DNA from: Intrasporangiaceae bacterium
GTDB lineage: Bacteria; Actinomycetota; Actinomycetes; Actinomycetales; Dermatophilaceae
Direction of reading: 5' to 3'
DNA length: 64,000 bases
Assembly (NCBI GenBank): GCA_021324575.1
Contig: JAJPIW010000083.1
Location: forward strand, 1-64,000
A model generated the notes under the pieces. That model was not told the origin of the DNA, made no database searches, and saw only the letters and a program-made list of their open reading frames with translations. The translations under genes and the position numbers were made by a program. Positions 33,173-42,284 of this stretch are shown one piece after another. How positions within the stretch are numbered: the stretch's first letter is position 1; each line of letters begins with the position of its first letter.

Positions 33173-35182
33173 GTGCAAGGCGTGGGTCCAGGAACGGTGC
33201 TCGGTGGCCGCTACACCGTGCACCGCCGTCTCCAGCAGCGCGACGGTGCCGAGCGCTGGAGCGGTCACGACGACACCCTCCGCCGCGATGTGACCCTCCT
33301 CGTCGTACCCACCAGCCACCCCCAGGCCGAGGCCGTGCTCGACGCGGCGCGGCGTGCTGCCGGGGTCGACAACAGCCATCTCGTGCGCATCCTGGACGTG
33401 GGCCGGGCCGACGGTTCCGCCTACGTCGTAGAGGAGGACCTCGCCTCGGCCCAGACCCTGTCCACGCTCGCGGCCCGCGGTGGCTTGCCTGCCGAGGAGG
33501 TCCGACGGATCATCGGCGTGGCCTCCCGCGCCCTGGAGGGCGCCCGCCTGCGTGGCCTCCACCACGAGGCCCTCACGCCCGAGTCGATCGTCCGGACGCC
33601 GGACGGGACCGTGAAGGTTCTCGGGCTGGCGACGGCTGCCGCTCTCGTCGGCCGGGAGGGTGCCGACCCCGAGACCGCGTCGCGTCGTGACGCCGTCGCG
33701 GTGGTCGCTCTCGCGTATGCCGGTCTCACCGGCCGCTGGCCGCTCGCCTCCGATGCCGGCGGCCTCGACCCTGCTCCGCGCTTCGTCGGGGGCGTCGCGG
33801 CGCCGTCCGAGATCGCTGCCGGGGTCCCCCAGGACCTGGACACCCTGTGCCGCCAGACCCTGGTGGACGACCAGGGGCCGACCACCCCGGGCGACTTCGC
33901 CCGCCAGATCGCTCCCTGGTCCCACGAGCCGGTCGGCGACTTCGGCTCAGGTGACAACACCTCCGAGCAGGGCGGCGGGTCCGCCTCCCGGACCCAGGTG
34001 CTGCCCACGGCGCCGGCCGCTGAACCTGTCACCCCGGCCACCGCCGCCACGCCCGATGACAGCCGCGACGACACCCAGGCGCTGCCGGCCCAGGCCGGGA
34101 CCGCCGCCCCGACCCCGGCCGACGACCCCGCTCCCGCGGAGGGGATCGGCGACCCCGACACCGAGGACACGGCATACGAGGACCAGCCTGACGCCTCGAC
34201 CGAAGGCGGCCCCGCGCCGGCTGCCCGCAAGTTCCCGACGCACCCCGAGGTCCGGCCCGCCACCAGCGCCACGGTCGCCGCTGCCCTCGGGAGCGCAACC
34301 AGTGCGGCGGGAGACGCCGTCGCCGCCGTGTCCGGCCGCGTGGGCGACCTGGCCCGCACCGCTGTCGACCGGGCCCAGGAGCGCCGCGCCGCCAAGGCCG
34401 CCGCTGCGGAGTGGACCGAGGAGCACCGCGTCCCGTTGGCCGACACCCTCGAGGCCGGCTCGGACGTGTTCGCTGTCGGCTCCCCGCCGGCCGCCGGCGT
34501 CGGTCCGCTCATCGACCCCGATGCGGTCGAGCCGCTCAGCCACGACGAGTCCAAGCTGGCCCTGGCCCTGGTCACGGGGCTGCTGATCCTGGCCCTGGTC
34601 CTCGGCATCTACGGCGTGAGCCGGATGGGTGCGGGCGTCAACCTGGGCCTCAGCGGCGACACGACGCAGAGCTCCCTGGCCACCGCCAAGACCACGCAGA
34701 GCTCGGGGACTCCCAGCACGAGCACGACCACCTCCACTGCCACCAATGGCGCCCCAATCACGATCACCGGTGCCAAGTCCTTCGACCCCCAGGGCGACCG
34801 CCACGAGAACGACGCCGCGGTCGGTCGGGTCATCGACGGCGACCCGAAGTCGGTGTGGACGTCCGAGGGCTACAACTCGGCTGGCCTGGGCGGGATCAAG
34901 AAGGGTGTCGGGGTGATCCTCGACCTCGGCAGCGCCGTGCACCCTTCGGCCATCGAGGTCGACGAGACGACCGCGTCCGCCTACACCGTCTACCTCGCCT
35001 CGACCGACTCCCTGGACGGCGCGACCAAGGTCGGTGTCGACAAGGGCCGCACCGACGCGACCTCCCTCCCGGTGCCCGACGGGGCGACCGGGCGCTACCT
35101 CATCGTGTGGTTCACCAAGCTGGCGCCCGGCGACGGCGGCCGCTTCCGTGCCAGCCTGGCCGAGGTCAAGGTCACGGGCTGA
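33173..35182 (+). CDS. Membrane pseudokinase linked to MurJ, with outer discoidin-like domain
   Basis: 669 residues. The N-terminal 260 or so follow a kinase fold but lack its active residues: the VAVK Lys region reads DVTLLVVP, HRD reads HHEALTPES, and DFG reads VLGLAT. A disordered Asp/Pro/Thr-rich linker leads to one membrane helix (KLALALVTGLLILALVLGIYGVS, about 463-485). The outer end (about 530-669) looks like a discoidin/F5-8C sandwich (GRVIDGDPKSVWTSEGY, VGVILDLGSAVHPSAIEV). This matches the C-terminal half of mycobacterial MviN, whose phosphorylation by PknB recruits FhaA. GTG at 33173 follows GAGAGGGAAAG. Confidence 0.85.
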   Translation: MQGVGPGTVLGGRYTVHRRLQQRDGAERWSGHDDTLRRDVTLLVVPTSHPQAEAVLDAARRAAGVDNSHLVRILDVGRADGSAYVVEEDLASAQTLSTLAARGGLPAEEVRRIIGVASRALEGARLRGLHHEALTPESIVRTPDGTVKVLGLATAAALVGREGADPETASRRDAVAVVALAYAGLTGRWPLASDAGGLDPAPRFVGGVAAPSEIAAGVPQDLDTLCRQTLVDDQGPTTPGDFARQIAPWSHEPVGDFGSGDNTSEQGGGSASRTQVLPTAPAAEPVTPATAATPDDSRDDTQALPAQAGTAAPTPADDPAPAEGIGDPDTEDTAYEDQPDASTEGGPAPAARKFPTHPEVRPATSATVAAALGSATSAAGDAVAAVSGRVGDLARTAVDRAQERRAAKAAAAEWTEEHRVPLADTLEAGSDVFAVGSPPAAGVGPLIDPDAVEPLSHDESKLALALVTGLLILALVLGIYGVSRMGAGVNLGLSGDTTQSSLATAKTTQSSGTPSTSTTTSTATNGAPITITGAKSFDPQGDRHENDAAVGRVIDGDPKSVWTSEGYNSAGLGGIKKGVGVILDLGSAVHPSAIEVDETTASAYTVYLASTDSLDGATKVGVDKGRTDATSLPVPDGATGRYLIVWFTKLAPGDGGRFRASLAEVKVTG

Positions 35183-35189
35183 GGGCCCG

Positions 35190-35807
35190 ATGCTGGGGGA
35201 CATCGCCGACGCCACCGACTACGAGCTCGTCCGCCGCCATGTGGCGGGCGACCCGGACGCGTTCGGGGAGCTGTTCCGTCGTCACCGGGACCGGATGTGG
35301 GCCGTCGCGCTGCGGACGACCGGCAACCCCGAGCTGGCCTCCGACTGCGTCCAGGACGCGTTCATCGCGGCCTATCGGCGCGCTGGCTCGTTCCGGGGTG
35401 AGGCGGCGTTCACGACCTGGCTGCACCGGATCGTCGTCAACGCGTGCCTGGACCGGCTGCGCCGCGACAAGCCGACCTACGAGCTGCCCGAGTTCGACCT
35501 CGCGGACCCCCACGACGCGCACTCCTCGGCCGAGGTGCGCCTCGACGTCCGCGAGGCGCTGGCCAAGCTGCCGGAGGCCCAGCGGCTGGCCCTCGTCCTC
35601 GTCGACATGCAAGGCCTGCCGGTCCAGGAGGCCGCCGTGATCCTGGGGGTGGCCGAGGGGACGGTGAAGTCCCGATGCTTCCGTGGCCGTGCGGCGATGG
35701 CCGAGCTGCTCGGCCTCCGGAAGGGGCGTGGGGGTCCTGGAAACAGGGGCGCGGAGGCCGAACCCGACGCGCCGCAGGGAACCAGCCCGAGCCACGACAC
35801 GTCGTAG
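35190..35807 (+). CDS. sigM: ECF sigma factor SigM
   Basis: 205 residues. Region 2 (DPDAFGELFRRHRDRMWAVALRTTGNPELASDCVQDAFIAAYRR) and region 4 (LPEAQRLALVLVDMQGLPVQEAAVILGVAEGTVKSRCFRGRAAMA) are complete. It lies between the MurJ-linked genes and trxB, as sigM does in mycobacteria, where SigM controls surface-related genes. ATG at 35190 is 8 bp after the pseudokinase stop. The C-terminal tail beyond about 175 is Gly/Pro-rich and disordered. The anti-sigma-like gene follows after 73 bp. Confidence 0.93.
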   Translation: MLGDIADATDYELVRRHVAGDPDAFGELFRRHRDRMWAVALRTTGNPELASDCVQDAFIAAYRRAGSFRGEAAFTTWLHRIVVNACLDRLRRDKPTYELPEFDLADPHDAHSSAEVRLDVREALAKLPEAQRLALVLVDMQGLPVQEAAVILGVAEGTVKSRCFRGRAAMAELLGLRKGRGGPGNRGAEAEPDAPQGTSPSHDTS

Positions 35808-35880
35808 CCCTGGGTGGCCTGGTGCCCGTCGTCGGGCGCCGCACCCCTCGCCCAGCATCGAACACCGTGAGGATCCCCTC

Positions 35881-36663
35881 GTGAGCAGCATCTCCGACAT
35901 CGGCGACCAGCCGATCGAGCACGACCCCACCGGGGTGCGTGCGCTGCTCGGTGCACTCCCGGACCCCGGTCCGATGCCGGCCCAGCTCATCGCCCGGATC
36001 GAGGCGGCGCTCGCGGCAGAAGCCGGTGGCGGCGACCACGTGGTGACCGTCATCCCGCTCGCCGAGGCAGATGCCACCCGCGACGACGGCATCCTGCGCG
36101 GCCAGACCCGCCAGGAGCGACGCCGGGTGGTCCTGCCCTGGCTGGCGGCGGCCGCCGTGGCCGGCATCGTCACGGTCTCCGGAACCAACCTGCTCCACGA
36201 CCGCGGCTCCTCGATCGCGGCAGCGTTCCAGGGGGGCAGCTCGGCCTCGTCGGGTCAGAGCTCGGCCGCCCCCGCCCGTGCGGGCGTGATGGCCGGCTCG
36301 TCCGGGGCAGACTCCTCCGGGGCCGGGGCCGGGGCCGGGGCCGTCACGGTCATGCGCACCGGCGCCAGCTACACGACCGCCGGGCTGGCCACCCAGGCCG
36401 CGGCCCTGACGCCCGACCCGAGCAAGACGGTGCCGCCGTTGGCCGCCGAGAGCCCCGCCGTCGGCGGGATCGGCACCCCGATCGGCGCACGCGACTGTGC
36501 CGTCAAGCACGGTGTCAACCCGGGTGAGCCACTGGCAGTCGACCTGGCGTCGGTCGACGGCATGCCGGGGATGGTCGTCGTCGCCGGACAGGGAGCCGGG
36601 CGCACGGCATACGCCTTCTCGATGGCCTGTGGGGTCCTCGCCGGGCCGGTCAGCATCCCCTGA
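35881..36663 (+). CDS. Membrane anti-sigma-M-like protein
   Basis: 260 residues. A cytoplasmic head of about 85 residues (DPTGVRALLGALPDPGPMPAQLIARIEAAL) is followed by a membrane helix (VVLPWLAAAAVAGIVTVSG) and an outer Ser/Gly/Ala-rich domain with two Cys (ARDCAVKHG and SMACGVL). The HxxxCxxC zinc site of many anti-sigmas is absent. Position after sigM matches mycobacterial Rv3912 (RsmA). A tandem GGGGCC run near 36318-36341 encodes SGAGAGAGA. GTG at 35881 is assigned by context; the ribosome site is weak. It is likely to hold SigM at the membrane. Confidence 0.75.
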   Translation: MSSISDIGDQPIEHDPTGVRALLGALPDPGPMPAQLIARIEAALAAEAGGGDHVVTVIPLAEADATRDDGILRGQTRQERRRVVLPWLAAAAVAGIVTVSGTNLLHDRGSSIAAAFQGGSSASSGQSSAAPARAGVMAGSSGADSSGAGAGAGAVTVMRTGASYTTAGLATQAAALTPDPSKTVPPLAAESPAVGGIGTPIGARDCAVKHGVNPGEPLAVDLASVDGMPGMVVVAGQGAGRTAYAFSMACGVLAGPVSIP

Positions 36664-36782
36664 CCACCTCCCCGTCCGCGTGGTGGACTGGCCCCGGAAC
36701 AATCAGGGCCTAGGATCGGTTCAACCCAGACACCACCGCATCTAGCGGTCGGCGACCCTCTCGACCACAAGGGACAGTGCCA

Positions 36783-37760
36783 GTGAGTGACGCGAGCGTG
36801 ACCGCACCCGACGTGCGGAACGTCATCATCATCGGGTCCGGACCGGCCGGCTACACCGCTGCCGTCTACGCCGCGCGGGCCAACCTGGCCCCGTTGCTCT
36901 TCGAGGGGTCGGTGACCGCGGGCGGGGCGCTGATGAACACGACCGAGGTCGAGAACTTCCCCGGCTTCGAGCACGGCATCCAGGGCCCGGACCTGATGTT
37001 CGCCATGCGGGGGCAGGCCGAGCGGTTCGGTGCCGAGATCATCACCGACGACGTCGCGACGGTCTCCCTCGACGGCCCGGTCAAGACGGTCACCGACTCC
37101 TACGGCACGACGTATGCCGCGCGCACCGTGATCCTCGCCATGGGCTCGGCCTATCGCGAGCTCGGGCTGCCGGCCGAGAAGGTCCTCTCAGGACACGGCG
37201 TGTCCTGGTGCGCCACCTGTGACGGCTTCTTCTTCAAGGACCAGGACATCGCCGTCGTCGGGGGCGGTGACTCGGCCCTGGAGGAGGCCACCTTCCTCAC
37301 CAAGTTCGCCCGCTCGGTGACCCTCGTCCACCGTCGCGACCAGCTGCGTGCATCCAAGATCATGGCCGACCGCGCCTTCGCCAACGACAAGATCTCCTTC
37401 GCCTGGAACTCCGAGGTGGCCGACCTGCACGGCGAGGGCAAGCTGACCGGGGTGACCCTGCGCGACACCGTCACCGGTGAGACCCGCGAGCTGGCCGTGA
37501 CCGGCCTGTTCGTGGCGATCGGCCACGACCCACGCAACGAGCTGGTCAAGGGCGTCGTCGACACCGACCCCGAGGGCTACGTGCTCGTCGAGGGCCGCAG
37601 CACCCGAACCAACCTGGACGGCGTGTTCGCGTGTGGCGACCTGGTCGACCACACCTACCGACAGGCCATCACGGCCGCCGGCTCCGGTTGCGCCGCCGCC
37701 CTGGACGCCGAGCGCTTCCTGGCCCACCAGCAGGACGCCGAGCTCGTCGTCGTCGGCTGA
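36783..37760 (+). CDS. trxB: Thioredoxin reductase
   Basis: About 325 residues. FAD site [22 protein letters not shown], active-site WCATCDG (Cys at about 143 and 146), NADPH site [15 protein letters not shown], and second FAD motif [19 protein letters not shown] are all present. Reduces TrxA with NADPH. Two GTG starts are 6 bases apart (36777 and 36783); I prefer 36783, which leaves 9 bases to AAGGGA. trxA follows after 46 bp in the same direction. A GTATGCCG copy lies at 37112. Confidence 0.96.
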   Translation: MSDASVTAPDVRNVIIIGSGPAGYTAAVYAARANLAPLLFEGSVTAGGALMNTTEVENFPGFEHGIQGPDLMFAMRGQAERFGAEIITDDVATVSLDGPVKTVTDSYGTTYAARTVILAMGSAYRELGLPAEKVLSGHGVSWCATCDGFFFKDQDIAVVGGGDSALEEATFLTKFARSVTLVHRRDQLRASKIMADRAFANDKISFAWNSEVADLHGEGKLTGVTLRDTVTGETRELAVTGLFVAIGHDPRNELVKGVVDTDPEGYVLVEGRSTRTNLDGVFACGDLVDHTYRQAITAAGSGCAAALDAERFLAHQQDAELVVVG

Positions 37761-37806
37761 CCGCCCCCTTCCCGACCCCAGACCCCGCCAACCCGAGAAC
37801 GGAAAG

Positions 37807-38151
37807 ATGACAGACATGACCGCTACCGCGTTCACCACCGAGACCACCGATGCCACCTTCGACGTCGACGTCCTGCAGAGCGACAAGCCGGTGCTCGTCG
37901 ACTTCTGGGCCGTCTGGTGCGGCCCGTGCCGCGCCGTCGCCCCGGTCGTCGAGGAGATCGCCGCGACCTATGCCGACAAGCTGAAGGTCGTCAAGATCAA
38001 CACCGACGAGAACCCCGCCGTGAGCGCGCGCTACGGCATCGTCTCGATCCCCTCGCTCTATGTCTTCCAGAACGGCGAGGTCGTCAAGCAGATCATCGGC
38101 GCCAAGCCCAAGCCGATCCTCGTCCGCGAGCTGGCAGACTTCATCGGCTGA
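37807..38151 (+). CDS. trxA: Thioredoxin
   Basis: 114 residues. The active site [14 protein letters not shown] (Cys at about 38 and 41) and the cis-proline region [13 protein letters not shown] are intact. Cytoplasmic disulfide reductant, regenerated by TrxB encoded just upstream. ATG at 37807 has an acggaaag site; an alternative ATG is 9 bases further (MTATAF). A very strong hairpin closes the operon at once after the stop. Confidence 0.96.
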   Translation: MTDMTATAFTTETTDATFDVDVLQSDKPVLVDFWAVWCGPCRAVAPVVEEIAATYADKLKVVKINTDENPAVSARYGIVSIPSLYVFQNGEVVKQIIGAKPKPILVRELADFIG

Positions 38152-38155
38152 CCCA

Positions 38156-38213
38156 CACCCTGCGCTCGGTCTGGTTTATCGGGTCACCCGATAAACCAGA
38201 CCGATACAGGGTG
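38156..38213. terminator. Long hairpin terminator after trxA
   Basis: Inner arms cggtctggtttatcgggt (38167-38184) and its exact complement (38186-38203) surround a single base. Outer arms caccctg (38156-38162) and cagggtg (38207-38213) also pair, giving some 25 paired bases. It lies between convergent trxA and parB and can end both. No U-tract follows, as is usual in these genomes. The core shares CCCGATAA with the hairpin elements at 8448 and 28004. Confidence 0.8.
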
Positions 38214-38252
38214 AGAAACCATGTGGCGGTCGAGGTTGTCGGGTGAAGCGCC

Positions 38253-39296
38253 TCAGCCGTGGTCGCGCAGGCCCATGACGTCGAGGATCCGGTGGAGGTC
38301 CTCGACGCTGGCAAACTCGATGGTCACCTTGCCGCGCCGCTGCCCCAGGTTGATGCCGACCCGGGTCTCCAGCCGGTCCGACAGGCGCGCGGCCAGGTCG
38401 TCCATCTGCGGGTGCCGGCCGCCGGCGCGGGGACGTCGTGGCCTGACCTCGCCCTGGTCACTGCCCACGGCCACGATCTCCTCGACGCCACGGACCGACA
38501 GCCCCTCGGCGACGATCCGTTGAGCCAGCCGCTCCATCGCCGCCCGGTCCGGCAGGCCGAGGAGCGCCCGCGCGTGGCCGGCCGACAGGACACCGGCAGC
38601 CACCCGCCTCGCCACGAGCGGCGGCAGCTTGAGGAGTCGGAGCGTGTTGGACACCTGCGGGCGGCTGCGCCCGATCCGGCCCGCCAGCTCCTCCTGCGTG
38701 CAGCCGAAGTCATCGAGCAGCTGCTGGTAGGCGGCTGCCTCCTCCAGGGCGTTGAGCTGGGAGCGGTGCAGGTTCTCCAGCAGGGCGTCGCGCAGCATCG
38801 CGTCGTCCTGGGTGTCCTTGACGATGGCTGGGACCGTGTCGTTGCCGGCCGCCTGGGACGCACGCCATCGGCGTTCGCCCATGATCAGCTCGTATGCCGG
38901 CCCGCCGTCCTCGGCGTCGTCGACCGGCCGGACGACGATCGGCTGGAGAACTCCGATCTCGCGGATCGAGTGGACCAGCTCAGCCATGTCGTCCTCGTCG
39001 AAGACCGTGCGTGGCTGCTTGGGGTTGGGTCGGATGGCGTCGACCGGGAGATCGGCGAACCGGGCACCGGGGACCGGAGCGAGGTCGGTCCGGATCCCTG
39101 GCCCGGACTCCGGCGCCGCGTGGTCCAGCCGCTCGAGGTTCGGGGTACCGTCCGAAAGGTCGGTCCCGGTTCCGTCGTGCTCGGAGACGGGTGTCTCGCC
39201 CGGGAAGAACACGTCGACGGGGCGGGCCCCGCCGGCCGGGCCGGAGGGGATGAGGGCTCCGAGCCCGCGGCCGAGTGCGCGGCGCTTGTCGTTCAT
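38253..39296 (-). CDS. parB: Chromosome partitioning protein ParB
   Basis: 347 residues. The N-terminal KRRALGRGLGALIP is the ParA-contact motif. The CTPase/clamp domain shows NPKQPRTVFDEDDMAELVHSIREIGVLQPIVVRP and GERRWRAS. The helix-turn-helix lies in LAGRIGRSRPQVSNTLRLL. It binds parS sites, of which three lie at 40408, 40741 and 41500 and one near 57753, and spreads along the chromosome. It is 58 bp after parA in one operon. ATG at 39296 has an AGGACAGGACG site. Confidence 0.96.
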   Translation of the reverse strand: MNDKRRALGRGLGALIPSGPAGGARPVDVFFPGETPVSEHDGTGTDLSDGTPNLERLDHAAPESGPGIRTDLAPVPGARFADLPVDAIRPNPKQPRTVFDEDDMAELVHSIREIGVLQPIVVRPVDDAEDGGPAYELIMGERRWRASQAAGNDTVPAIVKDTQDDAMLRDALLENLHRSQLNALEEAAAYQQLLDDFGCTQEELAGRIGRSRPQVSNTLRLLKLPPLVARRVAAGVLSAGHARALLGLPDRAAMERLAQRIVAEGLSVRGVEEIVAVGSDQGEVRPRRPRAGGRHPQMDDLAARLSDRLETRVGINLGQRRGKVTIEFASVEDLHRILDVMGLRDHG

Positions 39297-39354
39297 GCGG
39301 TTCGTCCTGTCCTGCTGGTCGGTCGATCAGGGATGGGTGTTCGCTGCCGGTCGC

Positions 39355-40569
39355 TCAGCCGCGCGCAACAGGTGCGCCGCGGTCGGCCAGCTCGCCGGCC
39401 GCCTCGAGGTAGGACAGGGCGCCCGTGCTCAGCGGGTCGTAGGTGATGACGGTCTGACCATGGCTCGGGGCCTCGGAGATCCGCACCGAGCGGGGGACGG
39501 TCGTCCGCAGCGTCTGGGCGCCGAAATGGGTGCGTACCTCGTCGGCGACCTGCGCCGACAGCCTGGTGCGGGCGTCGTACATCGTGAGCAGGATGGTCGA
39601 CACGTGCAACCTGGGGTTGAGGTGGGTGCGGATCATCTCGATGTTCTTGAGCAGCTGGCTCAGGCCCTCCAGCGCGTAGTACTCGCACTGGATCGGGATG
39701 AACACCTCATCGGCGCCGACGAACGCGTTGACCGTCAGCAGGCCCAGGCTCGGCGGACAGTCGATCAGGACGTAGTCCGGTCGCTCCTCGTCGCCTTGTG
39801 ACTCCAGGTAGGCGGTGATCGCCCGTTGCAGCCGCAGCTCACGCGCCACGAGGGAGACCAGCTCGATCTCCGCGCCCGCCAGGTCGATGGTCGCCGGTGC
39901 GCAGAACAGGTCGGTGACGTCGGGGCACGGCTGGATCACGCTGGCGAGCGGCTTGGCGTCGACGAGGACGTCGTAGATGCTCGGTACGTCCGCGTGGTGG
40001 GGCACCCCCAGCGCCGTGCTGGCGTTGCCCTGAGGGTCCAGGTCGATGACGAGTACACGAAGCCCGTTCTGGGCCAGGGCGGCTGCGAGGTTGACCGTGG
40101 TCGTGGTCTTGCCCACGCCACCCTTCTGGTTGGCCACGGTCAGCACGCGGGTCCGGCCCGGCTTGGGGTAGGAGCGGGTGGCCAGCGCATCCCGGCGGCG
40201 GTTCGTGTCGACCAGCGCACGGGCGAGGGGCGTGTCGGTCGACATGCCGTCCATGACGGACAGTGCCACTGGCGCGGGCTCCGGCGCGGGTTCGGCTTCG
40301 GGTTCCGTCGCAGGCTCTTGCTGGGGCTCCGGTTCCGGCTCGACCACCGCGTGATCCCGGGTCGCCCCATCCGGCGAACGGTCGGCCCCGGCGGCCTGAT
40401 CTGCAGATGTTTCACGTGAAACATCTGGTCGGATCTCCCCAGCCCCTGGATCCAGGTCGACCGCCGGCCAACCGAGCGGGCTTGAGGGTTCGGCCCGTAG
40501 CCCGGGGAAGCCGAGCCCCCGCGCAACCACCCGGTATCCGGGAGTGGCTTCTTCGACCGTCACGGTCAC
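39355..40569 (-). CDS. parA: Chromosome partitioning ATPase ParA
   Basis: Up to 404 residues. The deviant Walker A KGGVGKTTTTVNLA (about 149), Walker B YVLIDCPPSLG and the family block ECEYYALEG-like QCEYYALEGLSQL are present. It drives segregation of ParB-bound origins. The start is unclear. The reading from GTG at 40569 has a long acidic Glu/Pro stretch (about 75-105) and runs through a perfect parS site. ATG at 40254 (MDGMSTDTPLARAL) would give about 299 residues, nearer the usual size. Codon use upstream of 40254 still looks coding, so I keep the long form as a maximum. Confidence 0.9.
   Translation of the reverse strand: MTVTVEEATPGYRVVARGLGFPGLRAEPSSPLGWPAVDLDPGAGEIRPDVSRETSADQAAGADRSPDGATRDHAVVEPEPEPQQEPATEPEAEPAPEPAPVALSVMDGMSTDTPLARALVDTNRRRDALATRSYPKPGRTRVLTVANQKGGVGKTTTTVNLAAALAQNGLRVLVIDLDPQGNASTALGVPHHADVPSIYDVLVDAKPLASVIQPCPDVTDLFCAPATIDLAGAEIELVSLVARELRLQRAITAYLESQGDEERPDYVLIDCPPSLGLLTVNAFVGADEVFIPIQCEYYALEGLSQLLKNIEMIRTHLNPRLHVSTILLTMYDARTRLSAQVADEVRTHFGAQTLRTTVPRSVRISEAPSHGQTVITYDPLSTGALSYLEAAGELADRGAPVARG
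40408..40423. promoter_or_regulatory. parS site, perfect
   Basis: TGTTTCACGTGAAACA, identical to the consensus ParB site, within the N-terminal coding part of the long parA reading (encoding VSRET). Together with the sites at 40741 and 41500 it forms the usual cluster about 7 kb from oriC. Confidence 0.95.
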
Positions 40570-40810
40570 ATCGCTTTCGGGTGAGGCGGCAGGGCAACCG
40601 CACCATCAAACCCCACCCTGCACAGACACGCCAAACGCGAACCAGCGCCGAGGGTCTAGCTGTGGATAAACGCCGTCACGCACGCACAAAGACTGTGGAT
40701 GAACCTGCGGATAACTCGTTGCGTGGTCAACGGTGCGAAGCGTTCCACGTGAAACACGGTCAGTGGTTGAGGTCCCGCGTCCACTGCACACCGCAGCCAC
40801 CTGAGCCAGC
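40570..40810. promoter_or_regulatory. parA-rsmG gap with a parS variant and DnaA-box-like sequences
   Basis: A parS variant, CGTTCCACGTGAAACA, is at 40741-40756; the 14-bp core has one change from consensus. Around 40660-40715 are ctgtggataaac, gactgtggatga and ctgcggataact, which resemble DnaA boxes (TGTGGATAA type) in tandem. The gap should also hold the parA promoter, which I cannot place with confidence. Confidence 0.7.
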
Positions 40811-41500
40811 TCAGCGGCGCCGTCTGGCCTTCCGGGCGGCTGACTTCGACTCTCCGACGACGAGGTCGACCGTGAGCACGGGCGTCTGTAGGACGTCGGC
40901 CCCGTGCTCACTGACCCGCGCAGACACCATGCCGAGTCGGCTCAGGGTGGCCTCGTCTTCGACCAGCTCCGTAGGAGCCGACGATCCCTTCATGGCGACC
41001 AACGTGCCACCGGCCGCCAGGAGCGGGAAGGTCCAACGGGCCAGCTTGTCCAGCCGCGCCACCGCCCGGGCAGTGGCGAACGGAGCAGCCAGCTCCCGGT
41101 GAAACTCCTCGGCTCGCCCCCGGCGCACGTCCACGTTGGTCAGGCCGAGATCGGCGATGGTGGTCTCGAGCCACGTGGTCCGGCGCAGCATCGGCTCGAT
41201 GAGTGTGAGCTGTAGGTCGGGTCGCACGATCGCCAGGGCCAGACCGGGCAGGCCCGCTCCACTGCCGATGTCAAGGACCCAGGCATTCTCGGGGAACGCA
41301 TCAGCGATCACCGCACAGTTCAACAGGTGTCGATCCCAGAGCCGCGGCACTTCACGGGGACCGATCAGGCCGTGGCTGACGCCCGTGTCGGCCAGGATCG
41401 CGGCGAAGGCAGCCATCTGGTCCAGGTGAGGACCAACGACAACCGCCGCCTCCGGGGGAGGCGGCGGTGTAGCTGGCCCGTCGAACTGCTCAGCGTCCAT
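40811..41500 (-). CDS. rsmG: 16S rRNA (guanine-N7) methyltransferase RsmG
   Basis: 229 residues. The SAM-binding motif VLDIGSGAGLPGLALAI (about 74-90) and the downstream VDVRRGRAEEF and AVARLDKLARW blocks match RsmG/GidB. Methylates G527 of 16S rRNA; loss gives low-level streptomycin resistance in other bacteria. The ATG at 41500 abuts a perfect parS site that fills the space where a ribosome site should be, so translation may rely on coupling or a weak site. The tail is Arg/Lys-rich (SAARKARRRR). Confidence 0.94.
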   Translation of the reverse strand: MDAEQFDGPATPPPPPEAAVVVGPHLDQMAAFAAILADTGVSHGLIGPREVPRLWDRHLLNCAVIADAFPENAWVLDIGSGAGLPGLALAIVRPDLQLTLIEPMLRRTTWLETTIADLGLTNVDVRRGRAEEFHRELAAPFATARAVARLDKLARWTFPLLAAGGTLVAMKGSSAPTELVEDEATLSRLGMVSARVSEHGADVLQTPVLTVDLVVGESKSAARKARRRR

Positions 41501-41515
41501 GTTTCACGTGAAACA
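41500..41515. promoter_or_regulatory. parS site, perfect, abutting the rsmG start
   Basis: TGTTTCACGTGAAACA. Its first base is shared with the rsmG start codon on the other strand, and it ends 5 bp before the jag stop codon. ParB bound here would cover the rsmG translation start region of the DNA. Confidence 0.95.
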
Positions 41516-41519
41516 TTCG

Positions 41520-42284
41520 TCAGACCGGCAGGACAACGACAAAGCGGCGGGGCTCGACGCCATCGGACTCGGAGTGGAGACCGGCGGCCAGCACCTCGTC
41601 GTGGACGATCTTCCGCTCGAAAGCGCTCATCGGCTCAAGCGCCTGCTTCTCGCCGCTGCTCTTGACGGCCTCGATGGCGGTCTGTGCCTGGGCGACCAGG
41701 ATGGACCGACGCTCGGCCCGGTGACCGGCGATGTCCAGGATGAGTCGGGACCGCTCACCGGTCGAGGAGTACACCGCCAGCCGGGTCAGCTCCTGCAGTG
41801 CGTCCAGGACCTTGCCGTCCGAGCCGACGAGACGGCGCGGAACCCGGCCCTCGTCGGAGTCGACGATCGAGACCGCGGCCCGGTCGCCGTCGATGTCGAC
41901 ATCCAGGTCGCCGTCGAGGTCGCAAATGTCAAGAAGGGTCTCCAGGAAGTCAGCGGCGATCTCCCCTTCCTTCTCGAGCAGGTCTCGGGACGGAGCCCGG
42001 CGGGACCGGCGGGACGCGGCAGTCGCGCCCTCGGCTGCGTCGCTATCCCCGTCCACAGCCGCGCCGCTCGTGTCCTCGTCGCCCTCGTTCTCGGTCTCGG
42101 AGTCCTGAGTGTCCACGTCCTCATCGACGGCCGCAGCTGTCGCCCCATCGGCGTCGGTGTCATCGTCGTCCGGGACCTCGACCTCCTCGACGGAGACCGT
42201 CTCGACGCCGGCCTCGAGCTCGCCGTCAACAGCGAGTGGCGCCTCGGCAACGACGTCAGTGGGTTCCTCGTGGGTCTGGCTCAT
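41520..42284 (-). CDS. jag: RNA-binding protein KhpB/Jag (KH and R3H domains)
   Basis: 254 residues. The first 100 are strongly acidic (DDDDTDADG, DEDVDTQDSETENEGDEDTSG) and probably disordered. A KH domain follows with LVGSDGKVLDALQEL, and then the R3H domain MSAFERKIVHDEVLAAGLHSESDG (about 218-241). It lies between rsmG and yidC as in most actinobacteria and binds RNA, with links to cell division in other phyla. ATG at 42284 has a strong GAAGGAGAT site. The 19-bp gap to rsmG is nearly all parS. Confidence 0.94.
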   Translation of the reverse strand: MSQTHEEPTDVVAEAPLAVDGELEAGVETVSVEEVEVPDDDDTDADGATAAAVDEDVDTQDSETENEGDEDTSGAAVDGDSDAAEGATAASRRSRRAPSRDLLEKEGEIAADFLETLLDICDLDGDLDVDIDGDRAAVSIVDSDEGRVPRRLVGSDGKVLDALQELTRLAVYSSTGERSRLILDIAGHRAERRSILVAQAQTAIEAVKSSGEKQALEPMSAFERKIVHDEVLAAGLHSESDGVEPRRFVVVLPV

